Positions 16,153 to 23,709 of a stretch of DNA of 64,000 bases are shown piece by piece. The notes beneath the pieces were generated by a model. That model was not told the origin of the DNA and searched no databases. It saw nothing but the letters and a program-made list of their open reading frames with translations. The stretch covers positions 3,479,518 to 3,543,517 of the forward strand of contig NZ_OY782498.1 of assembly GCF_963677845.1 (NCBI RefSeq), in the 5' to 3' direction. The position numbers and the translations under genes were made by a program. The stretch is from an uncultured Pseudodesulfovibrio sp. (GTDB lineage: Bacteria > Desulfobacterota > Desulfovibrionia > Desulfovibrionales > Desulfovibrionaceae). Numbering within the stretch: the stretch's first letter is position 1; each line of letters begins with the position of its first letter.

Positions 16153-17766
16153 TTGAGAGTTTTCAAATATGGATATTTGCTCGCAATGGCGGTATTTGTT
16201 GCGAGTTTTGCGGCTGGCTGTACGGCCAACAAGTCGCCTCAGGCCACTCTGCCTGTTGAGGAAGTGGTTTCCGAAAGCCAAGTCCCGGAGGATGCCGATG
16301 CTCTGGAACCAGAGATTATCGCCACGCCTGATGAGGCTGAAGATCACTTGAGCCAGACCGAACAGGCTGTGCTCAATCAACGCTTCGGGTTGTTGTTTGA
16401 CCTTGAGCAGCATGACTCCAAGGATGTGGAGCTGTTTTTCACATTCTATACACATAAAGCTCGCAAAACCATGGTACGTTGGCTGGAACGTTCTCAGCCG
16501 TATCTGCCATACGTGCGCCGTGTCTTTACCCAGTATGGACTGCCGCAGGATTTGGTGTTGTTGCCATTCGTGGAATCCGGGTACAATGTTCGCGCTTATT
16601 CTTGGGCCGGTGCCGGCGGCATGTGGCAATTCATGCGTGGAACAGGGCGACTCTATGGACTCAAGTCAGACTGGTGGATTGACGAACGCCGTGATCCATA
16701 CAAAGCTACTGATGCTGCCGCTCGTCACCTGCGGGATCTTTATGACAGGTTTGGTGATTGGTATCTCGCGCTGGCCGCGTATAATGCTGGTGAAGGTAAG
16801 ATTTCACGCGCTTTGAAAAAGGCGAAATGCGAAACGTTTTTCGAATTGACGGAAAGAAATCGTAAATTGTCTCGTCGAACCCGCCTGAAAAAAGAAACCA
16901 AACAATACGTTCCAAAATTTATCGCTATTTCCAAGGTTTTCCAGAACCTCGACACGTTGGGTTTTGAGCCTGTGTCGTGGGAAATGGAGGTAGAAGTCGT
17001 GCCGGTTAAAGTGCCGGGTGGCACTGATTTGCTTGCCCTTGCTCGTGAGGGTGGCATGACATGGAATGAATTCCATAAGTATAACCCGGCGTTTCGTCGT
17101 CAGGTCAGCCCGCCACATATGCAGGCTACCGCCTATTTGCCTGTGGCCAAAGCCGACAAGATGATGGCGTATTTGTCCAATCCCGGTTCCAGACCTTTTG
17201 CGGGTTATAGCCGTTATCGTATTCGTTCCGGTGATTCTTGGTGGCGTATTTCCAGAAGGTTTGGCGTCCCCATCAACGTATTGAAAAGTGTCAATAATAC
17301 TCGTTCCAATACGTTGCGTCCTGGTCGATATGTGATGGTTCCAGCGCATGGTTCCAGCAAGACAGTGACTGCGTCTGCGTCGTCCTCTTCTTCTAAAACT
17401 CGGGCGATCGCATCCAAGCGTGGCAATTATGTCGTCCGTTCCGGCGACACTCTCTGGTCCATTTCTCAGTCGTTCGGTACGACCGTGAATACGCTTAAAC
17501 GTTCCAATGGCCTACGTTCCAGCCGCCTCAAGGTTGGACAGAAGCTCTATATCCCCAACAGTTCCAACGCAGCGACCAAGCAGGCCGTCAAGGAAGCTGG
17601 GAAGGTCAAGACTCAGATGGTGAATTACAAGGTGCGTCGTGGCGACAACCTGACCACTATCTCCCGCAAATTTGGCGTTAAGGTCACGGACCTGCGTCGT
17701 TGGAATTCCCTTAATTCTCGCGGAACCATCTATGCGGGGCAACGCCTCAAGGTTTACGTGCAGTAG
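16153..17766 (+). CDS. mltD: Lipoprotein lytic transglycosylase MltD-like, three LysM domains
   Basis: A TTG start at 16153 is chosen because GGAGG lies five bases upstream and it yields a short lipoprotein signal (MRVFKYGYLL...FAAGC). Longer frames from 15970 or 16108 would bury this signal. The ~537-residue product has a family 1 transglycosylase domain with catalytic E141 in LLPFVESGYN, followed by GAGGMWQFM and LALAAYNAGEGK. Three LysM repeats follow (about 353-400, 425-470, 489-535), separated by Ser/Lys-rich linkers. MltD enzymes cut glycan strands to 1,6-anhydro products in the periplasm, anchored to the outer membrane. Closed by a strong terminator. Confidence 0.9.
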   Translation: MRVFKYGYLLAMAVFVASFAAGCTANKSPQATLPVEEVVSESQVPEDADALEPEIIATPDEAEDHLSQTEQAVLNQRFGLLFDLEQHDSKDVELFFTFYTHKARKTMVRWLERSQPYLPYVRRVFTQYGLPQDLVLLPFVESGYNVRAYSWAGAGGMWQFMRGTGRLYGLKSDWWIDERRDPYKATDAAARHLRDLYDRFGDWYLALAAYNAGEGKISRALKKAKCETFFELTERNRKLSRRTRLKKETKQYVPKFIAISKVFQNLDTLGFEPVSWEMEVEVVPVKVPGGTDLLALAREGGMTWNEFHKYNPAFRRQVSPPHMQATAYLPVAKADKMMAYLSNPGSRPFAGYSRYRIRSGDSWWRISRRFGVPINVLKSVNNTRSNTLRPGRYVMVPAHGSSKTVTASASSSSSKTRAIASKRGNYVVRSGDTLWSISQSFGTTVNTLKRSNGLRSSRLKVGQKLYIPNSSNAATKQAVKEAGKVKTQMVNYKVRRGDNLTTISRKFGVKVTDLRRWNSLNSRGTIYAGQRLKVYVQ

Positions 17767-17790
17767 TTTTGAAATTGATGAAATTCTAGA

Positions 17791-17828
17791 AACACCCGGT
17801 TCGATATGTCGAATCGGGTGTTTTTTTT
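17791..17828 (+). terminator. Intrinsic terminator after the transglycosylase gene
   Basis: AACACCCGGTTCGA / TCGAATCGGGTGTT with a four-base loop and eight T. Strong. Confidence 0.9.
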
Positions 17829-18154
17829 GTGGATAAATGGGGACATCTGAAGTGGTCTCTAAACAGGGACTTTCCCCCGACAACCCTTGTCAGAAAAGGG
17901 TTTACAGGACCATGGAATTCCGATACGTACAGTACTCTTCTTAATATGAGAGGTGGGGTATTTTGCCCTTAACACTGCTGAATTGCAGACCTTTCTCCCA
18001 AGGAGCGTAAAGATGTGGGAAGCGGTTCGTATGAACTGACCGTGCATTAGGGGCTCGACAGCCTCGGAACCGATGACCCGAATGTCGCTGGTCCCACATC
18101 TCGTAAAATATACGTTAATACTACTTTGCCCGAGGTCCGTTGTGGAGGTAACCC
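17829..18154 (+). promoter_or_regulatory. 5' leader region of rpsA
   Basis: A 326-bp region before rpsA without a normal gene. It includes a 10-bp perfect long-range complementarity, 18011-18020 with 18092-18101. Within the loop lies a six-bp hairpin at 18023-18038. The first arm contains the start of a possible nine-codon upstream frame. E. coli rpsA is autoregulated through its leader, so a regulatory role here is plausible but unproven. The ribosome binding site GGAGGT precedes the rpsA ATG. Confidence 0.5.
18013..18039 (+). CDS. Possible 8-residue leader peptide upstream of rpsA
   Basis: AAGGAG, seven bases, then ATG and eight sense codons (MWEAVRMN) ending TGA. The start codon lies inside the first arm of the long-range stem (18011-18020), so its translation would compete with that fold. 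Too short to prove by sequence; the ideal ribosome binding site is the main support. Confidence 0.3.
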   Translation: MWEAVRMN

Positions 18155-20062
18155 ATGGAAAAAACTACTGAATCTGTTGAAGTCCCCGAAATGGACATGG
18201 AAATGAATTTTGCTGATGCTCTTGATGAGTATCTGAATTCCGATTTCGGAGATCTGGACGAAGGCACCATCGTTTCTGGTGAAGTCGTCAAAGTCGACAA
18301 AGATTACGTGCTCGTTGATGTGAATTTCAAGTCCGAAGGACAAATTCCCGTTTCCGAGTTCACCGAAGCCGATGGCACTGTGACCATCGAAGTCGGTGAA
18401 AAGGTCGACGTTTTCGTCGCCCGCAAAAACGAAGCCGAAGGCACCATCTACTTGTCCCGTGACAAGGCCAAGCGGATGCAGCTTTTTGATAAACTGGAAG
18501 AGCTCCAGGAGAAAGACGGCGAAGTCGTCGGTCGCATCATTCGTCGCATCAAGGGCGGTTACACCGTCGATTTGGGTGGCGTTGAAGCATTCCTGCCTGG
18601 TTCTCATGTTGATCTTCGTCCGGTCCCCGACATGGACGCTCTGGTCAATCAGGAATTCGATTTCAAGATCCTCAAGATCAACCGTCGCCGTTCCAACGTC
18701 ATCGTTTCCCGCCGCGTATTGCTCGAAGAGCTGCGCAGTGAACAGCGTGACAAGTTGCTCGGCACCCTCGAAGAGGGCCAGGTTGTGGAAGGTAAGGTCA
18801 AGAACATCACCGAATACGGCGTGTTCATCGACCTCGGTGGCCTCGACGGTCTGCTCCACATCACTGACATGTCCTGGAAGCGCATCAAGCATCCCAAGGA
18901 AATGGTCAATCTGGGCGACGATCTCGAACTGAAGATTCTCAACTTCGACCGTGAAGGTCAGAAGGTCTCTCTCGGACTCAAGCAGCTCGTACCTGATCCG
19001 TGGGAAAATATTGCTGAAAAGTACCCCGAGGATTCCCGTTTCAACGGTACCATCACCAACCTCGCTGACTACGGCGCATTTGTTGAGTTGGAGAACGGCG
19101 TTGAAGGTCTGGTTCACATCTCCGAGATGTCCTGGACCCGCAAGCTCCGTCACCCTTCCCAGATGGTCAAGGTCGGCGACGAAGTGGAAGTCATCGTTCT
19201 CGGTGTGGACCCGGAGAAGAAGCGTATCTCTCTCGGCATGAAGCAGATTTCCCCGAACCCGTGGGATGTCGTGGCTGAGAAGTACCCCGAGGGCACCGTC
19301 CTTGAGGGCGCAATCAAGAACATTACCGAATTCGGCGTGTTCATCGGTATCGAGGAAGGCATTGATGGCCTGATCCACGTTTCCGATATCTCTTGGACCA
19401 AGAAAATTCGTCACCCTTCGGAAGTTTACAAGTCCGGCGATTCCGTTCAGGCCAAGGTCCTCACCGTGGACAAGGAGAACGAGAAGTTCACCTTGGGCGT
19501 GAAGCAGCTGACCGAAGATCCCTGGTCTCATGTTCCTGCCAAGTACCCCGTGGGCCAGAAGGTCAACGGTACCGTCACCAACATCACTGACTTCGGTCTG
19601 TTTGTTGAGGTCGAGGAAGGTATTGAAGGTCTGGTTCACGTTTCCGAGATCAGCCGTAAAAAGATCAAGTCTCCCTCCGAGATGTTCAAGGAAGGCGACG
19701 TCATCGAAGCCAAGGTTATCCATGTGTCCGCTGATGAGCGCCGTCTCGGCCTGTCCATCAAGCAGACCAAGGAAGAGCCTGCACGCTCCGGCGGCGGCAA
19801 GTCCAAGTCCTTTGGCGGCGGCGGCATCGATGCCGGTTCCACCTTGGGCGACCTGCTCCGCGAGAAGCTGGAAGAAGCAGCTGGTGAAATCCCCATGGAT
19901 GAGCCCGAAGCCGTTGTTGAGGAAGTGGTAGAAGCCGCTCCTGAAGCTCCGGTTGAAGAAGTTGTTGAAGCCGAAGCTCCGGTCGAAGAAGCCGTTGCTG
20001 AGGAAGCTGCTCCTGAAGAAGCTCCGGTTGAAGAAGCCGCTGCTGAAGAAGAAAGCAAGTAA
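18155..20062 (+). CDS. rpsA: 30S ribosomal protein S1
   Basis: A 635-residue protein with six S1 RNA-binding domains. The last four show the repeated GxVxxITxFGxFV...GLVHxSEMSW pattern, starting near residues 208, 293, 380 and 467. S1 brings mRNA to the 30S subunit and unfolds structured starts. The C-terminal ~75 residues are unusual: a Gly-rich linker (KSKSFGGGG), a short helix (LGDLLREKLEEAAGE) and a low-complexity Glu/Ala/Pro/Val tail built from EEAPVEE-like repeats, absent in E. coli S1. GGAGGT lies upstream of the ATG. sppA follows 12 bp after the stop. Confidence 0.96.
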   Translation: MEKTTESVEVPEMDMEMNFADALDEYLNSDFGDLDEGTIVSGEVVKVDKDYVLVDVNFKSEGQIPVSEFTEADGTVTIEVGEKVDVFVARKNEAEGTIYLSRDKAKRMQLFDKLEELQEKDGEVVGRIIRRIKGGYTVDLGGVEAFLPGSHVDLRPVPDMDALVNQEFDFKILKINRRRSNVIVSRRVLLEELRSEQRDKLLGTLEEGQVVEGKVKNITEYGVFIDLGGLDGLLHITDMSWKRIKHPKEMVNLGDDLELKILNFDREGQKVSLGLKQLVPDPWENIAEKYPEDSRFNGTITNLADYGAFVELENGVEGLVHISEMSWTRKLRHPSQMVKVGDEVEVIVLGVDPEKKRISLGMKQISPNPWDVVAEKYPEGTVLEGAIKNITEFGVFIGIEEGIDGLIHVSDISWTKKIRHPSEVYKSGDSVQAKVLTVDKENEKFTLGVKQLTEDPWSHVPAKYPVGQKVNGTVTNITDFGLFVEVEEGIEGLVHVSEISRKKIKSPSEMFKEGDVIEAKVIHVSADERRLGLSIKQTKEEPARSGGGKSKSFGGGGIDAGSTLGDLLREKLEEAAGEIPMDEPEAVVEEVVEAAPEAPVEEVVEAEAPVEEAVAEEAAPEEAPVEEAAAEEESK

Positions 20063-20074
20063 AGCGAGCCCATC

Positions 20075-20977
20075 ATGCGTATGGAAGAGACCAAAACTCG
20101 TTTCTCCCAGCGCCACCCCCTTCTTTTTGGGGTGATGATGATCATATTGGCCGTGGCCCTCATCTCGGGGGTCATGGCCTTTTTCCGTTCAATGGGGTGG
20201 ACTCCCGGTTCATTCTCCATGTCCGGCGACAAGATTGGCGTTGTGCATGTGGAGGGGATGATTCTTGATTCCACGGATGTAGTGTCTTGGATTCATTCTC
20301 TTGAGAAAGATGATTCTATCAAGGGTGTGCTTCTGCGCGTGAATTCGCCCGGTGGTGCGATTGCTCCATCTCAGGAGATATATCAGGCCGTGACCGAGTT
20401 GAACGCGGTTAAGCCTGTGGTTGCATCGTATGGTTCGGTGGCTGCTTCTGGTGGGTATTACGCCTCGGTGCCGTCACGACTTATTTTTGCCAATCCAGGT
20501 TCCATTACCGCTTCCATTGGCGTCATGGCCGAATTCGTGACTGTTACCGAAGCCATGGAGAAGCTTGGTATCAAGCCTGAAGTGTTGACCACTGGTAAGT
20601 ACAAGGCTGCCGGTACTCCTATGCGAGAGCTGTCGTATGAGCAGCGCGAGCAGATGCAGGGACTCATGATGGATCTGCATGAGCAGTTTGTGGATGACGT
20701 GGCAGCAGCCCGTACCATGGACCGTGCGCGGGTTGCGGCTGTTGCTGATGGACGCGCTGTGTCAGGTCGGCAGGCGCTTGCGCTTGGGCTTATTGACCAG
20801 CTTGGTAGTATGTCGCAGGCAGTGGATCGGCTTAAAGAGTTATGCGAGATTGACGGTGAGGCTGTTGTTGTTGAAGGGCCGATTGAGGATGTTCCGTTGA
20901 TTCAGGAAATTCTTGGAGCTATTCATTTTGATATTTCTTCCAGTTTGCCGCAGGGATGGACCTTTTCTTATAAATAG
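20075..20977 (+). CDS. sppA: Signal peptide peptidase SppA (single-domain type)
   Basis: A 300-residue membrane-anchored serine protease of the short bacterial type. One membrane helix (~18-40) is followed by a ClpP-like fold. The nucleophile is S125 in SVAASGGYYAS, and the general base is K177 in TTGKYKAAG, 52 residues later as in Bacillus SppA. It degrades signal peptides left in the membrane after secretion. It is 12 bp downstream of rpsA and probably co-transcribed. An in-frame ATG two codons in (MEETK) is an equally possible start. Confidence 0.92.
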   Translation: MRMEETKTRFSQRHPLLFGVMMIILAVALISGVMAFFRSMGWTPGSFSMSGDKIGVVHVEGMILDSTDVVSWIHSLEKDDSIKGVLLRVNSPGGAIAPSQEIYQAVTELNAVKPVVASYGSVAASGGYYASVPSRLIFANPGSITASIGVMAEFVTVTEAMEKLGIKPEVLTTGKYKAAGTPMRELSYEQREQMQGLMMDLHEQFVDDVAAARTMDRARVAAVADGRAVSGRQALALGLIDQLGSMSQAVDRLKELCEIDGEAVVVEGPIEDVPLIQEILGAIHFDISSSLPQGWTFSYK

Positions 20978-21037
20978 ATCGGCTTGAATTGAAGCAGTCG
21001 GGGTTTAAACCCCGACGGGAAATAAGAAGTAATGATG

Positions 21038-21061
21038 GTCGCTTTTGGGCGACTTTTTTTG
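21038..21061 (+). terminator. Terminator of the rpsA-sppA unit
   Basis: GTCGC / GCGAC stem with a six-base loop followed by seven T, 60 bp after the sppA stop; the perfect palindrome at 20997-21016 just before it may add to it. Confidence 0.75.
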
Positions 21062-21089
21062 TGGGATGCGCCTTCGGCGAGAGCCATTG

Positions 21090-21109
21090 TTGGGTGCTGA
21101 AGCACCCAA
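21090..21109. repeat. Hairpin repeat, copy 1
   Basis: TTGGGTGCT / AGCACCCAA, followed by AAGCTTTCCATG. A related copy lies at 21427-21448 with the same flanks (GAGAGC before, a purine/TTT-ATG stretch after). Confidence 0.6.
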
Positions 21110-21426
21110 AGCTTTCCATGCCCTGCGCGGGCGGCGGATCTTTTTGGCTGAGCCGCCCCAAAAAGAACCAAAAAACTCGGCTTACTAGCTTGTCCGCCCC
21201 CATGATTGGCGGCAAGAATCTGATCCAATCGAGTCGGCTCCACCCTATCAAAAGCATAAGTTCAGCCTCTCACCTGATTTATTAGTTTAAGACAAATTAT
21301 TTGATCCCCTAATAAGAGCCGCCTCCTTCGATTGGTCAGCTTCTAGGCCTCCAATCAAGGGCTGGGTTCCGTCTTTGTCTGATTGGGTGGAAGAAAGAAT
21401 AAATCGTCTTCGGAGGGAGAGCGGTG

Positions 21427-21448
21427 TTGGGGTGCTGGAGCACCCCAA
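21427..21448. repeat. Hairpin repeat, copy 2
   Basis: TTGGGGTGC / GCACCCCAA around a TGGA loop, longer by one G-C pair than copy 1: both arms changed together, so the stem is kept. Confidence 0.6.
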
Positions 21449-21542
21449 GGCCCTTTATGGATAACGAAGAGCTTGAAGTCAAAATGGGCATTTTATTGAA
21501 ATCGAAGTTACAGTGATGGAAATGCAAAATTTTAAGTTATGT

Positions 21543-21880
21543 ATTGTTATCGAAGCACCTAGAATCAAAAATGAGCACCAACAATGAGAACCTTCTTACA
21601 ACGACGAACAATTGATAACGGGCCTTAGAGCCTGTCCCGCGCGGCGAAGCGTAGCCCGACCGAGTCTGTGTCACAGACAATCCTGTCGGGCAGTGAAGCC
21701 GCGTACAGGCTCTTGGGTCCGCTATCAGGCGCACACCGAAGAAGGCGTTTTTTGCCTCCTTTTTTCCGCCTCGAAAAAAGCAGGTCGCCGTAAAGGCGAA
21801 ACCTTTGAAATAATTCCGTTTGCACCCTCATTGCGAAGCACGCAACGCTCATCAAAAAAAAGAAGCTCCTCTTTTTTCTC
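21543..21880. repeat. Structured ~340-bp repeat, copy A
   Basis: Direct repeat of 21922-22262 at clearly high identity. The core 21627-21713 folds as four nested stems: AGAGCCTGT/ACAGGCTCT, GCGCGGC/GCCGCGT, GCCCGAC/GTCGGGC and GTCTGT/ACAGAC with loop GTC. T-rich and A-rich runs flank a second GC-rich part (CAGGTCGCCGTAAAGGCGAAACC). Confidence 0.8.
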
Positions 21881-21921
21881 CTTTGGTTGGAAAACAGATA
21901 TTGAAGTTCTAAAACTCCAAA

Positions 21922-22262
21922 ATTGTTGCGTTTATCGAAGAGTTCAAATCAAAAATAAACACTTACAACGAGAAACCTCTTACAACGACGAACAATTGAT
22001 AGCGAACCTTAGAGCCTGTCCAGCGCGGCGTAACGTTAGCCCGACCGAGTCTGCGTCGCAGACAATCCTGTCGGGCAGTGAAGCCGCGTACAGGCTCTTG
22101 GGTCCGCTATCAGGCGCACAACGAAAAAGGCGTTTTTTGCCTCCTTTTTTTCGCCTCAAAAAAAGCAGGTCGCCGTAAAAGCGAAACCTTTGAAGTAATT
22201 CCGTTTTCACCCTCACTGCGAAGCACGCAACGCCCACCAAAAAAAGATGTCCTTTCTTCTCC
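21922..22262. repeat. Structured ~340-bp repeat, copy B
   Basis: Second copy, starting 379 bp after copy A. Core 22011-22098. In the innermost stem the copy-A T-A pair is replaced by C-G (GTCTGC/GCAGAC), a compensatory change. Other differences fall mostly in loops and flanks. Confidence 0.8.
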
Positions 22263-22283
22263 CCTCATCTCAGCGGTTATACA

Positions 22284-22322
22284 TATAAAAAAGACGAATC
22301 AACCAATAGGCGGATTCGTCTT
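22284..22322 (-). terminator. Terminator of the hydantoinase/HDAC operon
   Basis: On the minus strand AAGACGAATC / GATTCGTCTT with a twelve-base loop followed by a T run. Located 50 bp after the HDAC stop. Confidence 0.8.
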
Positions 22323-22372
22323 CCATACAATCAAAACGAAGAATATCTTTTGAGCAAACGCGACTTCTCTTT

Positions 22373-23707
22373 TCAGAAACCGTACCTCAAGTACTCTTTG
22401 TCTAATCGGTTAATCATCTGAATATACCGGTATGTTCCCTTCAACTGTGCTTCCTCGACAATTTGATACCCCTTACTCCGACAGGTCGGGCAGGCATCAA
22501 TAGGTATCTCTACGCCAAGACAGAGTGGCCCTGAATCGGCTCGTGTTTCGACCTTGTACAACCCGCGACACGAGTCGCAAACCGTGACTGTTTCCTGCTG
22601 CACTTCATTGATGCCATCGGTGTCGTAATAAATCTGTTTGGGCCGGATAAAGGTGTCACCCGAAACAACTCCCTGTTTGCCATCGCCCTTGGCGTCAAAT
22701 GGCGGGGGATTGAAATACAGCTCGGGCAACTGTTTACACAGCTCTTCAATATATGCTGTGGTTTGTGCGTCCTGTGCGATCATTTCAGCATTATAATTCG
22801 GTTCTTTGACGTGGGAATAATCCACTCCTGCCATGGCCAGACAGATACCGAGGTTGATATAGGGCAACGCACCCTGAATGGAATAGCCGCCTTCCAGCAC
22901 CGCGATATCCGGTTTGAGCATCTCATTGAGGGTCGCATACCCTTTGGCTGAGAAGTTCATATTGGTGATCGGGTCCGAAAAATGGTTGTCCTGTCCTGCG
23001 GAGTTGATGATCAGGTCCGGCTTAAAATCGTCGAGGATGGGCATGACAATCCGCTCCATTGCCATAAGGAATCCCTCATCTGAGGTGTTGGGCGGCAGTG
23101 GAATGTTGAGCGTTCTGCCCATGGCGTTGGGACCGCCAAGTTCCTGCGGAAAGCCGGAACCAGGGTACAGGGTTCGGCCGTCCTGATGAATGGAAATGAA
23201 TAACGTATCCGGGTCATGCCAGTAAACGTCCTGTGTCCCGTCACCGTGATGGCAGTCCGTGTCGATAATAGCGACTTTCTTCCGCCCGTATTTTTCACGG
23301 ATGTGCTCGATCATCACCGCTTCAATATTGATGGTGCAGAACCCTCGAGAACCATGCACAACTTTCATGGCGTGGTGGCCTGGAGGCCGGACCATGGCGA
23401 AAGCGCAATCCCGCTCGCCTTCCATGACCAGATCAGCGGCTTTCATGGCTCCGCCTGCTGAAATGAGGTGCGATCGGGTCGCCACGCTTGAGACTTCCGG
23501 GAAGCAGAAATGAACGCGTTCAACGTCCTCGATGGCCGCGACATCGGGCTTGTATTCGCCTACACCTTCAATGTCGAAGATGCCTTCTTCGCGCAGTTGG
23601 TCTTGCGTGTAGAGTAGCCGTTCCTGTCGTTCAGGGTGGGTCGGGGAGATGGCCCAATCAAAAGCCGGGAAAAAGATGATACCGAGGCGGTTATTTGACT
23701 TAAGCAT
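22373..23707 (-). CDS. HDAC-family (arginase-deacetylase) amidohydrolase with C-terminal zinc ribbon
   Basis: A 444-residue protein. Residues 1-~310 form a histone-deacetylase-type fold with the active-site pairs RPPGHH and DTDCHHGDG and a late GGYS Tyr-loop. Bacterial members remove acyl groups from polyamines, acetoin-pathway proteins or other amides. A C-terminal extension of about 110 residues carries two CxxC pairs (CDSC and CPTC, ~28 residues apart), a likely zinc ribbon, which is not usual in the family. The ATG at 23707 follows GGAGG and begins two bases after the hydantoinase stop, so the genes are coupled. The substrate is unknown. Confidence 0.85.
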   Translation of the reverse strand: MLKSNNRLGIIFFPAFDWAISPTHPERQERLLYTQDQLREEGIFDIEGVGEYKPDVAAIEDVERVHFCFPEVSSVATRSHLISAGGAMKAADLVMEGERDCAFAMVRPPGHHAMKVVHGSRGFCTINIEAVMIEHIREKYGRKKVAIIDTDCHHGDGTQDVYWHDPDTLFISIHQDGRTLYPGSGFPQELGGPNAMGRTLNIPLPPNTSDEGFLMAMERIVMPILDDFKPDLIINSAGQDNHFSDPITNMNFSAKGYATLNEMLKPDIAVLEGGYSIQGALPYINLGICLAMAGVDYSHVKEPNYNAEMIAQDAQTTAYIEELCKQLPELYFNPPPFDAKGDGKQGVVSGDTFIRPKQIYYDTDGINEVQQETVTVCDSCRGLYKVETRADSGPLCLGVEIPIDACPTCRSKGYQIVEEAQLKGTYRYIQMINRLDKEYLRYGF

Positions 23708-23709
23708 GC

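Larger units (their letters stand above)
20978..22372. other. 1.4-kb gene-free region built from repeats and hairpins
   Basis: No protein gene is supported here; open frames inside it follow the repeat copies and lack ribosome binding sites. Contents in order are a 20-bp perfect palindrome GTCGGGGTTTAAACCCCGAC (20997-21016), the sppA terminator, a first hairpin repeat (21090-21109) and its second copy (21427-21448). Two copies of a ~340-bp repeat (21543 and 21922) follow, then the terminator of the minus-strand HDAC operon. The part 21180-21420 shows nothing. Confidence 0.7.

Noticed and set aside
18047-20116. 689-codon minus-strand frame opposite rpsA
   Set aside because: Produced by the skewed codon use of rpsA; Phe/Leu-rich low-complexity product, no start signal.
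21543-22262. CRISPR array
   Set aside because: Only two copies of a ~340-bp unit, no short regular repeats or spacers, and no cas genes in the window.
21612-22353. Open frames of 65-188 codons inside the structured repeats
   Set aside because: Same frames recur because the sequence is repeated; no ribosome binding sites, and the stems explain the conservation better than coding.
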